Positions 48,268-54,926 of a stretch of DNA of 64,000 nt are shown one piece after another; positions within the stretch are counted from its first letter, which is position 1, and each line of letters starts with the position of its first letter. Source of the stretch: Micromonospora yangpuensis. Its GTDB lineage: Bacteria; Actinomycetota; Actinomycetes; Mycobacteriales; Micromonosporaceae. Both the position numbers and the translations under genes were made by a program. The notes beneath the pieces were generated by a model. The model ran no database searches. It was not told the origin of the DNA and worked only from the letters and a program-made list of their open reading frames with translations. The stretch is taken from contig NZ_FMIA01000002.1 in the NCBI RefSeq assembly GCF_900091615.1, positions 1,736,001 through 1,800,000 of the forward strand. Reading direction: 5' to 3'.

Positions 48268-48284
48268 GCGGGAACCGAACCCGC
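48268..48284. other. tRNA T-arm-like hairpin
   Basis: GCGGGAACCGAACCCGC has a 5-bp stem and 7-base loop; read on the minus strand the loop is TTCGGTT, resembling a tRNA T-loop, followed by CAGCGCC like an acceptor 3' strand. The rest of a tRNA cannot be folded. May be the remnant of a tRNA-derived attachment site just after the FAD gene. Confidence 0.3.
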
Positions 48285-48365
48285 TTCCGGTTGAAGCAAC
48301 GCCGCCCCGGCACGGGCAGCCTGGATGTTTGTACTCTGGTTGAGCTGTGTGAAGCTTGCCTTCCT

Positions 48366-48389
48366 GGTACTTTGGTACCTGGGTACCTT
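48366..48389 (+). promoter_or_regulatory. Three direct 8-bp repeats, RHH-operator-like
   Basis: GGTACTTT-GGTACCTG-GGTACCTT at 48366, 48374 and 48382 with exact 8-base spacing, ending 29 bases before the RHH gene's GTG. Ribbon-helix-helix dimers bind consecutive repeats of this size, so this may be its autoregulatory operator. Confidence 0.6.
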
Positions 48390-48418
48390 GGGCCCCAGTC
48401 ACCGCAGGAGGGAGCGTC

Positions 48419-48679
48419 GTGGCAGCCGCCGTCACGCCGATCAAGGTTGACTCAGCGACCGACCAGTTGATCTCGCATGCCGCGCACTTCCTTGGTCGTT
48501 CGAAAAAGAGCATCGTCGACGATGCCATCCGTGAGTACATCGAGAATCACCGCGTGGAGATCCAGGAAGCAGTCGGTAGTGCGCTTCGTCAACTAGATGG
48601 ATCTACCGCGAGTTCCGTCGCGCTGTTGACCGGAATGTCACGCGACGAGCTGGACGAAACTGGTGGATTTGTCGAGTAG
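48419..48679 (+). CDS. Ribbon-helix-helix (CopG-like) DNA-binding protein
   Basis: 86-residue protein: TPIKVDSATDQLISHAAHFLGRSKKSIVDDAIREYIENH is the RHH fold (beta-strand IKVDS, then two helices), with a C-terminal helix-rich part (ELDETGGFVE). GTG at 48419 has GGAGGGAG 6 bases upstream. It looks like an antitoxin/regulator, but no toxin overlaps it; an intrinsic terminator separates it from the next gene. Codons are less GC-rich than the core genes, so it may be acquired. Confidence 0.8.
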   Translation: MAAAVTPIKVDSATDQLISHAAHFLGRSKKSIVDDAIREYIENHRVEIQEAVGSALRQLDGSTASSVALLTGMSRDELDETGGFVE

Positions 48680-48693
48680 TTGGATAACTATGG

Positions 48694-48734
48694 GCCCAGC
48701 TATCCGCTGCCATGGTGCGGATAGCTGGGCTTTT
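48694..48734 (+). terminator. Intrinsic terminator after RHH gene
   Basis: A 14-bp perfect stem (48694-48707 with 48717-48730) with a 9-base loop and a following TTTT. A classical Rho-independent terminator, unusual here for having a T-tract. Confidence 0.9.
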
Positions 48735-48783
48735 CCTGTGTCCAAGGGTCGGACTGCTGTGGCGGTACTCTAAGCTCGCTCCG

Positions 48784-49578
48784 GTGAGCGAGTCGAGTCG
48801 ATCCTTTGTCAGACCAACCAAGCGATGCCTTGACGATCTTGAGCTTCGCTTCCCTCCTCTTGAGCAACCCCTGCACGATCTCAAGGACCCGGTGGTGGCA
48901 AAGTCGCAACAGGTGCCTCAGGAGGTCGCGGCGGGTGGAGCGCAACGGATCCGCGCCATCGAGGATCGAATCTGGTTCAAGGTGAAAGTCGGGCCCTGTC
49001 GCGGCGCGGTGACCGAGTTGGCTGGTTCAGAGGCTCAGCCCGCCGAGATCACTGAGGCATCAGCATGGTGGTGGCTCGGTGCCGCTGGCCGACGGCAGGA
49101 GGGTAGCGGCACCGATTTCTACCGTGCGCTGGCCGACGAAGTGAGCCGTGCTGGTAGGGGATCGGGCAGAACCCAATCCGGTCATCTTCTCCCCGCCGCA
49201 GTGGACATCAAACGGTTGAGGGCCGAGCTTGCCGTGCAGTTGACCATGGGTATCAAGCGGGTCGTCCGACAGCTTGTAGCGGGATCGATCAGAACGGGAC
49301 GAACCTCGACTGTGACCCTCAGTAGACACCGGATCTCTGCTCTCGTCCGAGCGCAGGACGAGGAGGCGTACCTCGCCATCACGGCGGAGGGGTTCATCGA
49401 CCCCCGATTGCTGGCGGTGATTCTGGCATCGGTGCCTCACCTGACCGAGCAGGACTGGATTCCAGAACCCAAAGGAGTTTTCGGCATTCACCCGGAGATG
49501 GGACAGATTGTCTACTCGGCGTTGATTCCACCAGTAGTGCAGGCTGAGATTCTCGACGAACTTGTCGATGATCAGTGA
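48784..49578 (+). CDS. Unknown soluble protein in low-GC patch
   Basis: 264-residue protein from GTG 48784 beginning VSESSRSFVRPTKRCLDDLELRFPPLEQP. The N-terminal region (DLKDPVVAKSQQVPQEVAAGG, IEDRIWFKVKVGPCRGAVTEL) and the C-terminal IPEPKGVFGIHPEMGQIVYSALIPP look conserved in style, but I do not recognise the family. No membrane, signal or metal motif was seen. GC of bases 48781-48840 counts to 55%, well below its surroundings. It follows the RHH gene's terminator by 50 bases; whether the two form a toxin-antitoxin pair is unknown. Confidence 0.6.
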   Translation: MSESSRSFVRPTKRCLDDLELRFPPLEQPLHDLKDPVVAKSQQVPQEVAAGGAQRIRAIEDRIWFKVKVGPCRGAVTELAGSEAQPAEITEASAWWWLGAAGRRQEGSGTDFYRALADEVSRAGRGSGRTQSGHLLPAAVDIKRLRAELAVQLTMGIKRVVRQLVAGSIRTGRTSTVTLSRHRISALVRAQDEEAYLAITAEGFIDPRLLAVILASVPHLTEQDWIPEPKGVFGIHPEMGQIVYSALIPPVVQAEILDELVDDQ

Positions 49579-49681
49579 GTCCACGCCGACATCCTCAACC
49601 AGGAGTGACAGGCTCGGCACCCTCGCGAAGTCGTAGGTAGGTGATTGGTCCCGGTGTTGGAAGAGTGGGCAGAATGGTCGG

Positions 49682-50086
49682 GTGAGCAGGGCGGTCGAGC
49701 AGACGAACCGGGCGATGCTGCGGGCCCGGGACGCGATGGACCGGGCGTACGCCGACCCGCTCGACATCCCCGGCCTGGCGAGGATCGCGTACGTCTCCGA
49801 GGCCCATTTCATTCGGACCTTCCGGGCCGCCTTCGGCGAGACGCCGCACCGGTACCTGCAGCGGCGTCGGGTGGAACGGGCCATGTACCTGCTGCTGCAC
49901 ACCGGGCAGGACGTCACCGAGGTGTGTCACGCGGTCGGCTTCAACAGCCTCGGCACGTTCAGCCGTACCTTCCGGAAGATCGTCGGGGAGTCACCCACCG
50001 GGTACCGCAGCCGGCGGACGGCACCTTCCGCGCCTGTGCCGAGTTGCTTCACCAAGGCCTGGACGCGCCCGAGCAGTTTTGGATAA
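49682..50086 (+). CDS. Small AraC-family transcriptional regulator
   Basis: 134-residue protein consisting of the AraC/XylS DNA-binding domain: two HTHs, IPGLARIAYVSEAHFIRTFRAAFGETPHRYL and DVTEVCHAVGFNSLGTFSRTFRKIVGESPTGYR. There is no N-terminal ligand domain. GTG start. It lies just upstream of, and on the same strand as, the VOC gene (50122), a common regulator-VOC pairing. Confidence 0.9.
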   Translation: MSRAVEQTNRAMLRARDAMDRAYADPLDIPGLARIAYVSEAHFIRTFRAAFGETPHRYLQRRRVERAMYLLLHTGQDVTEVCHAVGFNSLGTFSRTFRKIVGESPTGYRSRRTAPSAPVPSCFTKAWTRPSSFG

Positions 50087-50121
50087 GCAGCAGGTCACAG
50101 CCCTGACCTAGCGTGTGGGGC

Positions 50122-50532
50122 ATGACGATGAACATGATCAGCCGCTCCCAGATCTTCGTCCTCGACCAGGACGAGGCGCTCGACTTCTACGTCGGCAAGC
50201 TCGGCCTGGAGGTGACCCTGGACCTGGATCTCGGCTTCATGCGCTGGCTGACGGTCAACCTGCCCGGCGACACGCGCGAGATCCTGCTGGAGAAGCCCGG
50301 CCCGCCCAACCTCGACCCGGCCACCGCCGAGCAGGTCCGGGAACTGCTCACCAAGGGCGCCGCCGGTGGGTTCCTCTTCATGACCACCGACGACGCCCAC
50401 AAGACGTACGAGGAACTGGTGGCCAAGGGCGTCGAGGTCACCGACGGGCCGACGGAACAGTCGTACGGCATCGACTTCGGCATCCGGGACCCGTTCGGCA
50501 ACAAGATCCGCATCGGCCAAATGTCCACCTGA
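50122..50532 (+). CDS. VOC (glyoxalase-like) family protein
   Basis: 136-residue single VOC domain: SRSQIFVLDQDEALDFYVGKLGLEVTLDLDLG, FMTTDDAHKTYEELVAKGVEVTDGP, GIDFGIRDPFGNKIRIG. ATGs at 50122, 50128 and 50134 are all possible starts; GGGG sits 7 bases before the second. Follows the AraC gene, so may be under its control; probably glyoxalase-like or antibiotic-binding. A dispersed palindrome starts right after its stop. Confidence 0.85.
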   Translation: MTMNMISRSQIFVLDQDEALDFYVGKLGLEVTLDLDLGFMRWLTVNLPGDTREILLEKPGPPNLDPATAEQVRELLTKGAAGGFLFMTTDDAHKTYEELVAKGVEVTDGPTEQSYGIDFGIRDPFGNKIRIGQMST

Positions 50533-50580
50533 AAGGAAGGGCCCCTTGTTAACGCTTTCTGTATAGGAAGGGGCCCCTCC
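50533..50580. repeat. Dispersed 3'-end palindrome (GGTGTAAGGAAGGGCCCC family), copy C
   Basis: AAGGAAGGGCCCCTTGTTAA directly follows the VOC stop; the 3' half is GGAAGGGGCCCCTCC. It shares AAGGAAGGGCCCC and TTAACG with the copies at 17093, 46102 and 63237. Confidence 0.8.
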
Positions 50581-50653
50581 AAACGAGAGGGATGGGTGGG
50601 CGACCCGGCGGGATCCGGGCGGGGGAGGAGGGAGGGGGCGGCAGCGTGCTGCC

Positions 50654-51589
50654 TCACGCCGGCCGGAACACCTCGTCCAGGTGCCACTCCAGGAACTCGC
50701 GGTGTGGCCGGTCCCGGCGAGCCTCGGGTACGGCGATCGTGGCGCCGGCCCGGGCATAGAACTGCTCACCGTTGCCGAACTCCGCCCGCAGGCGCGGACT
50801 GACCATGAGTCGATGTTTCGGGTCGACGCCCAGGTATCCATGGTCGAACAGAGTGTGCACATCGGAGCGGAGCAGCAGTCCGTTATCCAACCGGTGCTCG
50901 CCGCCGGCTGGTAGCGGCCTGATGTGCGCGGCCTGGAGCACCGGCTGGATCCGGTCGCCGGTGATCGCGCACCGCCGTCCGTAGGCATTCAGCACCACCG
51001 CCTTGAACGACTGCTGGCCCAGCCGGTTCGGGACCAACCGAGGATCGCCGTACACCGGTCCCGGTCGGTGCCACGACCCGTCGAGGTCGACCTCGACGGT
51101 GGCGCCGAGCAGGCGTCCGATCAACACCTCGAAGTAGCCCGAAGCTGCCTGGCTCGCGACGTCATAACCTTTGCCCTGTACGACATTCGGTGCGAACTCC
51201 GGCGGTGGTGCCGCTGGCTCGTCGGGCGGAAAGAAGACGGTGTCGCGGATGAGGACGCACCCGATCAGCGGATCCTCGTCGAGCGCGAGAGGCGCCCGAC
51301 GGTACCGGCCGACGAGCCGACGCATGTCGGCCAGGTTCGTCACCCCGTTGCCTTCTCCGAACAGGTCCCATGCCTCGGAGATTCGTAGCTGGGCGAAGCC
51401 ACTGAAGAAGCCACCGCCCACCACGCTGTTGTGCGGGTGGTGGGTCTTGAAGAAGAAGGGTTCTGCCGGGGAGAGCGCCCGGAACGCCCGAGAGCCTGCG
51501 GGACGCCAGAAGTTCACCTCGGTGAGGTGCGGTCGGGACGCCAGGAACCGGAACCAGTCGCCGTCGGTCACCCCGACATAGGCCTTCAC
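50654..51589 (-). CDS. HNH endonuclease with N-terminal modified-base-binding-like domain
   Basis: 311-residue protein. The C-terminal HNH domain is CAITGDRIQPVLQAAHIRPL followed by HRLDNGLLLRSDVHTLFDHGYLGV (metal His in AAHI, Asn in LDNG, His in DVHTLFD). The N-terminal half (EVNFWRPAGSRAFRALSPAEPFFFK, VGGGFFSGFAQLRISEAWDLFGEGNGV) resembles PUA/SRA-type domains found in predicted modification-dependent restriction endonucleases. GTG start at 51589. No methyltransferase gene is beside it, fitting type IV rather than type II restriction. Confidence 0.82.
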   Translation of the reverse strand: MKAYVGVTDGDWFRFLASRPHLTEVNFWRPAGSRAFRALSPAEPFFFKTHHPHNSVVGGGFFSGFAQLRISEAWDLFGEGNGVTNLADMRRLVGRYRRAPLALDEDPLIGCVLIRDTVFFPPDEPAAPPPEFAPNVVQGKGYDVASQAASGYFEVLIGRLLGATVEVDLDGSWHRPGPVYGDPRLVPNRLGQQSFKAVVLNAYGRRCAITGDRIQPVLQAAHIRPLPAGGEHRLDNGLLLRSDVHTLFDHGYLGVDPKHRLMVSPRLRAEFGNGEQFYARAGATIAVPEARRDRPHREFLEWHLDEVFRPA

Positions 51590-51879
51590 GCGGGCATTCT
51601 GCCCGATGGAAGTGTGCCGCGTCAGCCCTCGTCGCCCAGCTCGGCTTCTCCCCGGCGCAGCCGAGTCAGCAGCCCTTGCCCTGGCAGGGCACCGTCCTTG
51701 GCTTCGGATACCCGCCGGCTCCCTCTGCGACCACGCCCCCGGCGACGGCTCCCCGCGAGCAGCACCAGCAAAGGCTCAGCCACACCTGACCCGGTCCATC
51801 AGTCCGGCACGCGCCGCCGCCGGGTACGCCCGAAGCACCCGGCACACGCCGGAGTCGCACCGGCTCTAGCATCGTTGAC
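51590..51879. other. Intergenic region without recognised gene
   Basis: 290 bases between the HNH gene and the double VOC gene. Overlapping ORFs exist but none has a supported start or coding pattern. No repeats or strong hairpins were noticed. Confidence 0.4.
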
Positions 51880-52620
51880 ATGGCGACCCGGCTGGTGCAG
51901 ATCAACATGAAGGCTCGGGACGAGGCCGCGCTGGGCGGGTTCTGGGCGGCGGCGCTCGGCGGCTGGGAGGCCTCCATCGAGGAGCCCGGCGTGATCAACC
52001 TCGAACCCGGGGGCTTCACCTATCCCGACCCGTCCGCCGTCTGCGTCGACATCGTCGTCTCCACCGAACCCAAGACGGTGAAGAACCGGGTACACGTCGA
52101 CCTGGCCACCGGCTCGGTGGAGCAGCAGCGGGAGTTGGTCGCCCGGCTCACCGGGCTCGGCGCGCGGCCGGTGGACGTGGGCCAGGGCGACGTGCCGTGG
52201 ACGGTCATGGCCGACCCGGAGGGCAACGAGTTCTGTGTCCTGGAGCCCCGACCGGCCCACCGGGACACCGGGCCGATCGCCTCGGTGGTGGTCGACTGTG
52301 CGGATCCGCGCGCGATGGCCCGTTTCTGGGGTACGGCGACGGACTGGACCGTGCACGAGGTGACCGACGGCGGGGCGGCGCTGCGCTCGGCCGCGGGCGT
52401 CGGCCCGTACCTCTGGTTCGTTCGCAGCCCCGATGCCAAGAGCGGGTGGAACCGGGTCCATCTCGACGTCCGCCCGTACCCGGGTGACGAGCTGGCGGCC
52501 GAGGTGGCCCGGCTCCGGTCGCTCGGGGCCACCGTCGTCGACCTGGGCCGCAGCGACATCCCGTGGCAGGTCATGGCCGACCCGGAGGGCAACGAGTTCT
52601 GCGTGCTCACCCCGCGCTGA
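51880..52620 (+). CDS. Two-domain VOC family protein
   Basis: 246-residue protein of two VOC domains in tandem: the first starts LVQINMKARDEAALGGFWAAALGG and the second VVVDCADPRAMARFWGTATDW; both end in the same PWTVMADPEGNEFCVL/PWQVMADPEGNEFCVL pattern. The repeated DPEGNEFCVL ends suggest an internal gene duplication. Substrate unknown. Confidence 0.88.
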   Translation: MATRLVQINMKARDEAALGGFWAAALGGWEASIEEPGVINLEPGGFTYPDPSAVCVDIVVSTEPKTVKNRVHVDLATGSVEQQRELVARLTGLGARPVDVGQGDVPWTVMADPEGNEFCVLEPRPAHRDTGPIASVVVDCADPRAMARFWGTATDWTVHEVTDGGAALRSAAGVGPYLWFVRSPDAKSGWNRVHLDVRPYPGDELAAEVARLRSLGATVVDLGRSDIPWQVMADPEGNEFCVLTPR

Positions 52621-52657
52621 CCCGCGCGATCGTCTTCGATCGGGGGAGGGTCAGGCG

Positions 52658-52846
52658 CTATCGCTTGGTGTGACGGGTGAAAGTCGCCCAGGCGGTGGGG
52701 GTGAAGGTGAGTGCCGGTCCTGCCGGGTCTTTGCTGTCGCGTACGGCGACGATGCCGGGCAGGTTGTCCGCTACCTCCACACACTCGCCGCCGTTGCCAG
52801 CGCTCCGGCTGCTCTTGCGCCACTGGGCGCCGGTCAGATCAGCCAT
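52658..52846 (-). CDS. DUF397 protein, copy 1
   Basis: 62-residue protein [18 protein letters not shown]...CVEVADNL, the DUF397 family partner of XRE/DUF5753 regulators. Differs at only 5 of 62 positions from the copy at 53001-53189, indicating a recent duplication. In Streptomyces, such genes act with the adjacent XRE regulator (e.g., BldB/WhiJ-like systems) in development or as toxin-antitoxin-like pairs. Confidence 0.88.
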   Translation of the reverse strand: MADLTGAQWRKSSRSAGNGGECVEVADNLPGIVAVRDSKDPAGPALTFTPTAWATFTRHTKR

Positions 52847-52908
52847 GGTGTACCTCCCAGTCGTCGGGTCGTGCCAGTGGGGATGTCGTTCACTTCGATC
52901 GGCCGGTT

Positions 52909-52983
52909 GATCGACTCGGTTGGGCTGATATGGCGGTATCCAGCGCCTCCGGATACCGCCACATCGCTACAACCGTGTTGATC
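52909..52983. repeat. Dispersed palindrome (GATCGACTCGGTTGGGC family), copy 2
   Basis: 33-base arms (52909-52941 and 52951-52983) match at 26 of 33 positions, with a perfect inner TGGCGGTATCC/GGATACCGCCA and a 9-base loop. The left arm shares 21 identical bases with the palindrome at 35950. It sits between the two DUF397 copies. Confidence 0.8.
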
Positions 52984-53000
52984 GAGGGCGCGGTCAGGCG

Positions 53001-53189
53001 TTATCGCTTGGTGTGACGGGTGAAAGTCGCCCAGGCGGCGGGGGTGAAGGTGAGTGCCGGTCCCGCCGGGTCTTTGCTGTCGCGTACGGCGACCACACCT
53101 GGCAGGTTGTCCGCCACCTCCACACACTCGCCGCCGTTGCTGCCGCTGCGGGTGCTCTTGCGCCACTGGGCGCCGGTCAGATCAGCCAT
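53001..53189 (-). CDS. DUF397 protein, copy 2
   Basis: 62-residue DUF397 protein from ATG 53189. It overlaps the 3' end of the XRE gene by 8 bases, so it is the directly coupled partner. Nearly identical to the second copy about 155 bases downstream, which suggests tandem duplication followed by insertion of a palindrome between the copies. Confidence 0.9.
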   Translation of the reverse strand: MADLTGAQWRKSTRSGSNGGECVEVADNLPGVVAVRDSKDPAGPALTFTPAAWATFTRHTKR

Positions 53190-54060
53190 GATGAACCTCC
53201 CCAATGATTTTCTCGATCAGTCGCCTCGATTGTTCCGGTTCGAGAGCCAGCTCATCAAGGCTCATCCAAACCTTCTCGTATCCGGCGAACTCCTGAGGGC
53301 GGTCGAGGTACAGCGCTCCTGTCCACGACTCGCTGTAGATGATCGGCGGTTCGGGTGTCGCCCGGTTGCCCGGCGGAAACTCCAGCATGACGAAGGTGCC
53401 AGCCTCCACTCCCCGATGAAGCCCCGCAGTCAGCGGAAGCACTCGGATCGAGACGTTCGGCCGCTCGCTCATGGTCTGTAGGTAGCGGAGCTGGTTCACC
53501 ATGGCTGACCTGCTGCCGACGACACGCAGAAGCGCTGCCTCGGAGAGGATGAACCCGCAGCGAGGAGCAGGCGGCAAACGCCGACTCAACAGCGCCTGCC
53601 GCTGAAGCCGAATGTCGACAAGGCGTTCGCGCTCCTCGTCGCTGACCTCGGACCGGTGCTGGTACACCGCGTGTGCATAGTCCCTTGTCTGGAGCAGGCC
53701 CGGGATCATCGCGTCATAGAAGAAGCGAAGTCGGCTGGCGGACTGTTCCAGGCCCACGTACAGCTCGAACCAGTCGGGGATGGCGTCGCCGTAGGCGTGC
53801 CACCAGCCCTTCGCCTTCGTCTCGCTCGCCAGGGCGACGAGTGCACCGGTCAACTCCTGGCTGGCATCGTAGAGCTGGCACATCGCGCGGACGTCCACCC
53901 CGCGGACCGATCCGAGTCCACTCTCGATCCGCCAGACCTTCTGCCGGCTGCACTCCAGCGCGTCGGCCGCCCCGTCCAGGGTCACCCCGGCCTCGGTGCG
54001 CAACTGCCGCAGCGCCCGGCCGAGCTGCCGTCGCGGCACCGTCGAGCCCATATCCTCCAC
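53182..54060 (-). CDS. XRE-family regulator with DUF5753 domain
   Basis: About 292 residues. N-terminal HTH ([40 protein letters not shown]) then the DUF5753 domain ([50 protein letters not shown]). GTG at 54060 is chosen, though a TTG at 54063 has the better distance to an AAGGAGG site and an ATG at 54051 is also possible. Overlaps the DUF397 gene. DUF5753/DUF397 pairs are abundant and lineage-specific in actinomycetes; most are regulatory. Confidence 0.9.
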   Translation of the reverse strand: MEDMGSTVPRRQLGRALRQLRTEAGVTLDGAADALECSRQKVWRIESGLGSVRGVDVRAMCQLYDASQELTGALVALASETKAKGWWHAYGDAIPDWFELYVGLEQSASRLRFFYDAMIPGLLQTRDYAHAVYQHRSEVSDEERERLVDIRLQRQALLSRRLPPAPRCGFILSEAALLRVVGSRSAMVNQLRYLQTMSERPNVSIRVLPLTAGLHRGVEAGTFVMLEFPPGNRATPEPPIIYSESWTGALYLDRPQEFAGYEKVWMSLDELALEPEQSRRLIEKIIGEVHHG

Positions 54061-54306
54061 CAACGATCACGCCTCCTTCCAAATTTTTAACATCCGGAAC
54101 AGCTCCTCCGGAATGCCTAACCGTTATCCAGAAATAAGTCAAGAATCGGCACCAAAAATCGTTGCGCCAATGGTGGTCGGGCCGCAGGATGGCTCTAGCG
54201 CGGCAGTCTGGGACCTCCCCGGTCCCGGCCGTCGCACCCTTCTCTCGTCGTCCTGACCAGCGGTTCAGGCATCTCCTTACTGATCCTGAAAGGGGTTGGT
54301 GGCCTC
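54061..54306. other. AT-richer divergent intergenic region
   Basis: Between the XRE gene and the DivIVA-domain gene. Bases 54080-54170 are visibly AT-richer than the surroundings and contain two TCCGGA palindromes (54093-54098 and 54107-54112) 14 bases apart, possibly a binding site for the XRE protein. No gene seen. Confidence 0.4.
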
Positions 54307-54678
54307 GTGCGCCCATTTCTTAGGCGGGCAGTGGAAGTTGGCTTCGGTGCAATTTCTGCTCTCTGGGAATCCCACGAGAAATCCGTCCGGCACCGCCACG
54401 AAAGTTCAGGTCAGGAAAGACCGTGCGGCACGCCGTACCGGAGTGTTGCGGGTGGGCGGTTGCGGCCCTGGCAGGTGCGGGACCGGCTGTTCACCCCGCG
54501 TGGCCGGCACGGGGTGGACGCCGCCGAGGTACGCGCCTTCCTCGACCGGGTCGCCGACGACCTGGCCGCCTGCTACGCCGAGGTGGCCGCCACCCACGAG
54601 CGGGCCGACCGGATCCGCGACGCCCTACGCGAATGGCAGAGCGAGCAGGCCCGCCGCGCGTTGGCGAGCATCCGGTGA
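54307..54678 (+). CDS. DivIVA-domain-containing protein
   Basis: 123-residue protein. The C-terminal half, QVRDRLFTPRGRHGVDAAEVRAFLDRVADDLAACYAEVAATHERADRIRDALREWQSEQA, is a Wag31/DivIVA N-terminal motif followed by a coiled coil. The N-terminus (GTG, MRPFLRR...) is basic. It overlaps the next gene by 4 bases. Wag31/DivIVA proteins mark curved membranes and poles; this short one may link its partners to that site. Confidence 0.82.
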   Translation: MRPFLRRAVEVGFGAISALWESHEKSVRHRHESSGQERPCGTPYRSVAGGRLRPWQVRDRLFTPRGRHGVDAAEVRAFLDRVADDLAACYAEVAATHERADRIRDALREWQSEQARRALASIR

Positions 54679-54926
54679 GCGAACGGTTCGTGGCGCACCT
54701 GCCGTTCACCGCCGCCGACCTGCCGGCCGCGCGGCAGTTCGCCGGGAGCCTGGCCCGGTCGGTGAACTTCTGGTCCGAGGTGGACGCGGGGGAGACCACG
54801 GTCTCCCTGGAGGACGAGCAGTGCGTACATCATCGGGTCTTCTGTGACCTGCCGCTCGGCGGTGGCCGGCGGTGCGCGCGGCGCGTCCAGCACGGCGGGC
54901 CCTGCTCGGCGCGGCCGTCGTGGTGA
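54675..54926 (+). CDS. 83-residue protein in DivIVA operon
   Basis: Starts VSERFVAHLPFTAADLPAARQFAGSLARSVNFWSEVDAGET and ends with a Cys/His-containing basic tail. GTG start in a GTGA overlap with the DivIVA-domain gene; its stop overlaps the following gene the same way, so all three are translationally coupled. Not recognised from any named family. Confidence 0.72.
   Translation: MSERFVAHLPFTAADLPAARQFAGSLARSVNFWSEVDAGETTVSLEDEQCVHHRVFCDLPLGGGRRCARRVQHGGPCSARPSW

Noticed and set aside
48259..48345. Intact tRNA gene on the minus strand
   Set aside because: Only a T-arm-like hairpin and acceptor-like end are present; no anticodon or D arm can be folded, and the T-loop lacks the conserved A.
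48419..49578. Toxin-antitoxin operon of the RHH gene and the 264-residue gene
   Set aside because: An intrinsic terminator separates them and the second protein shows no toxin motif; kept as separate genes.
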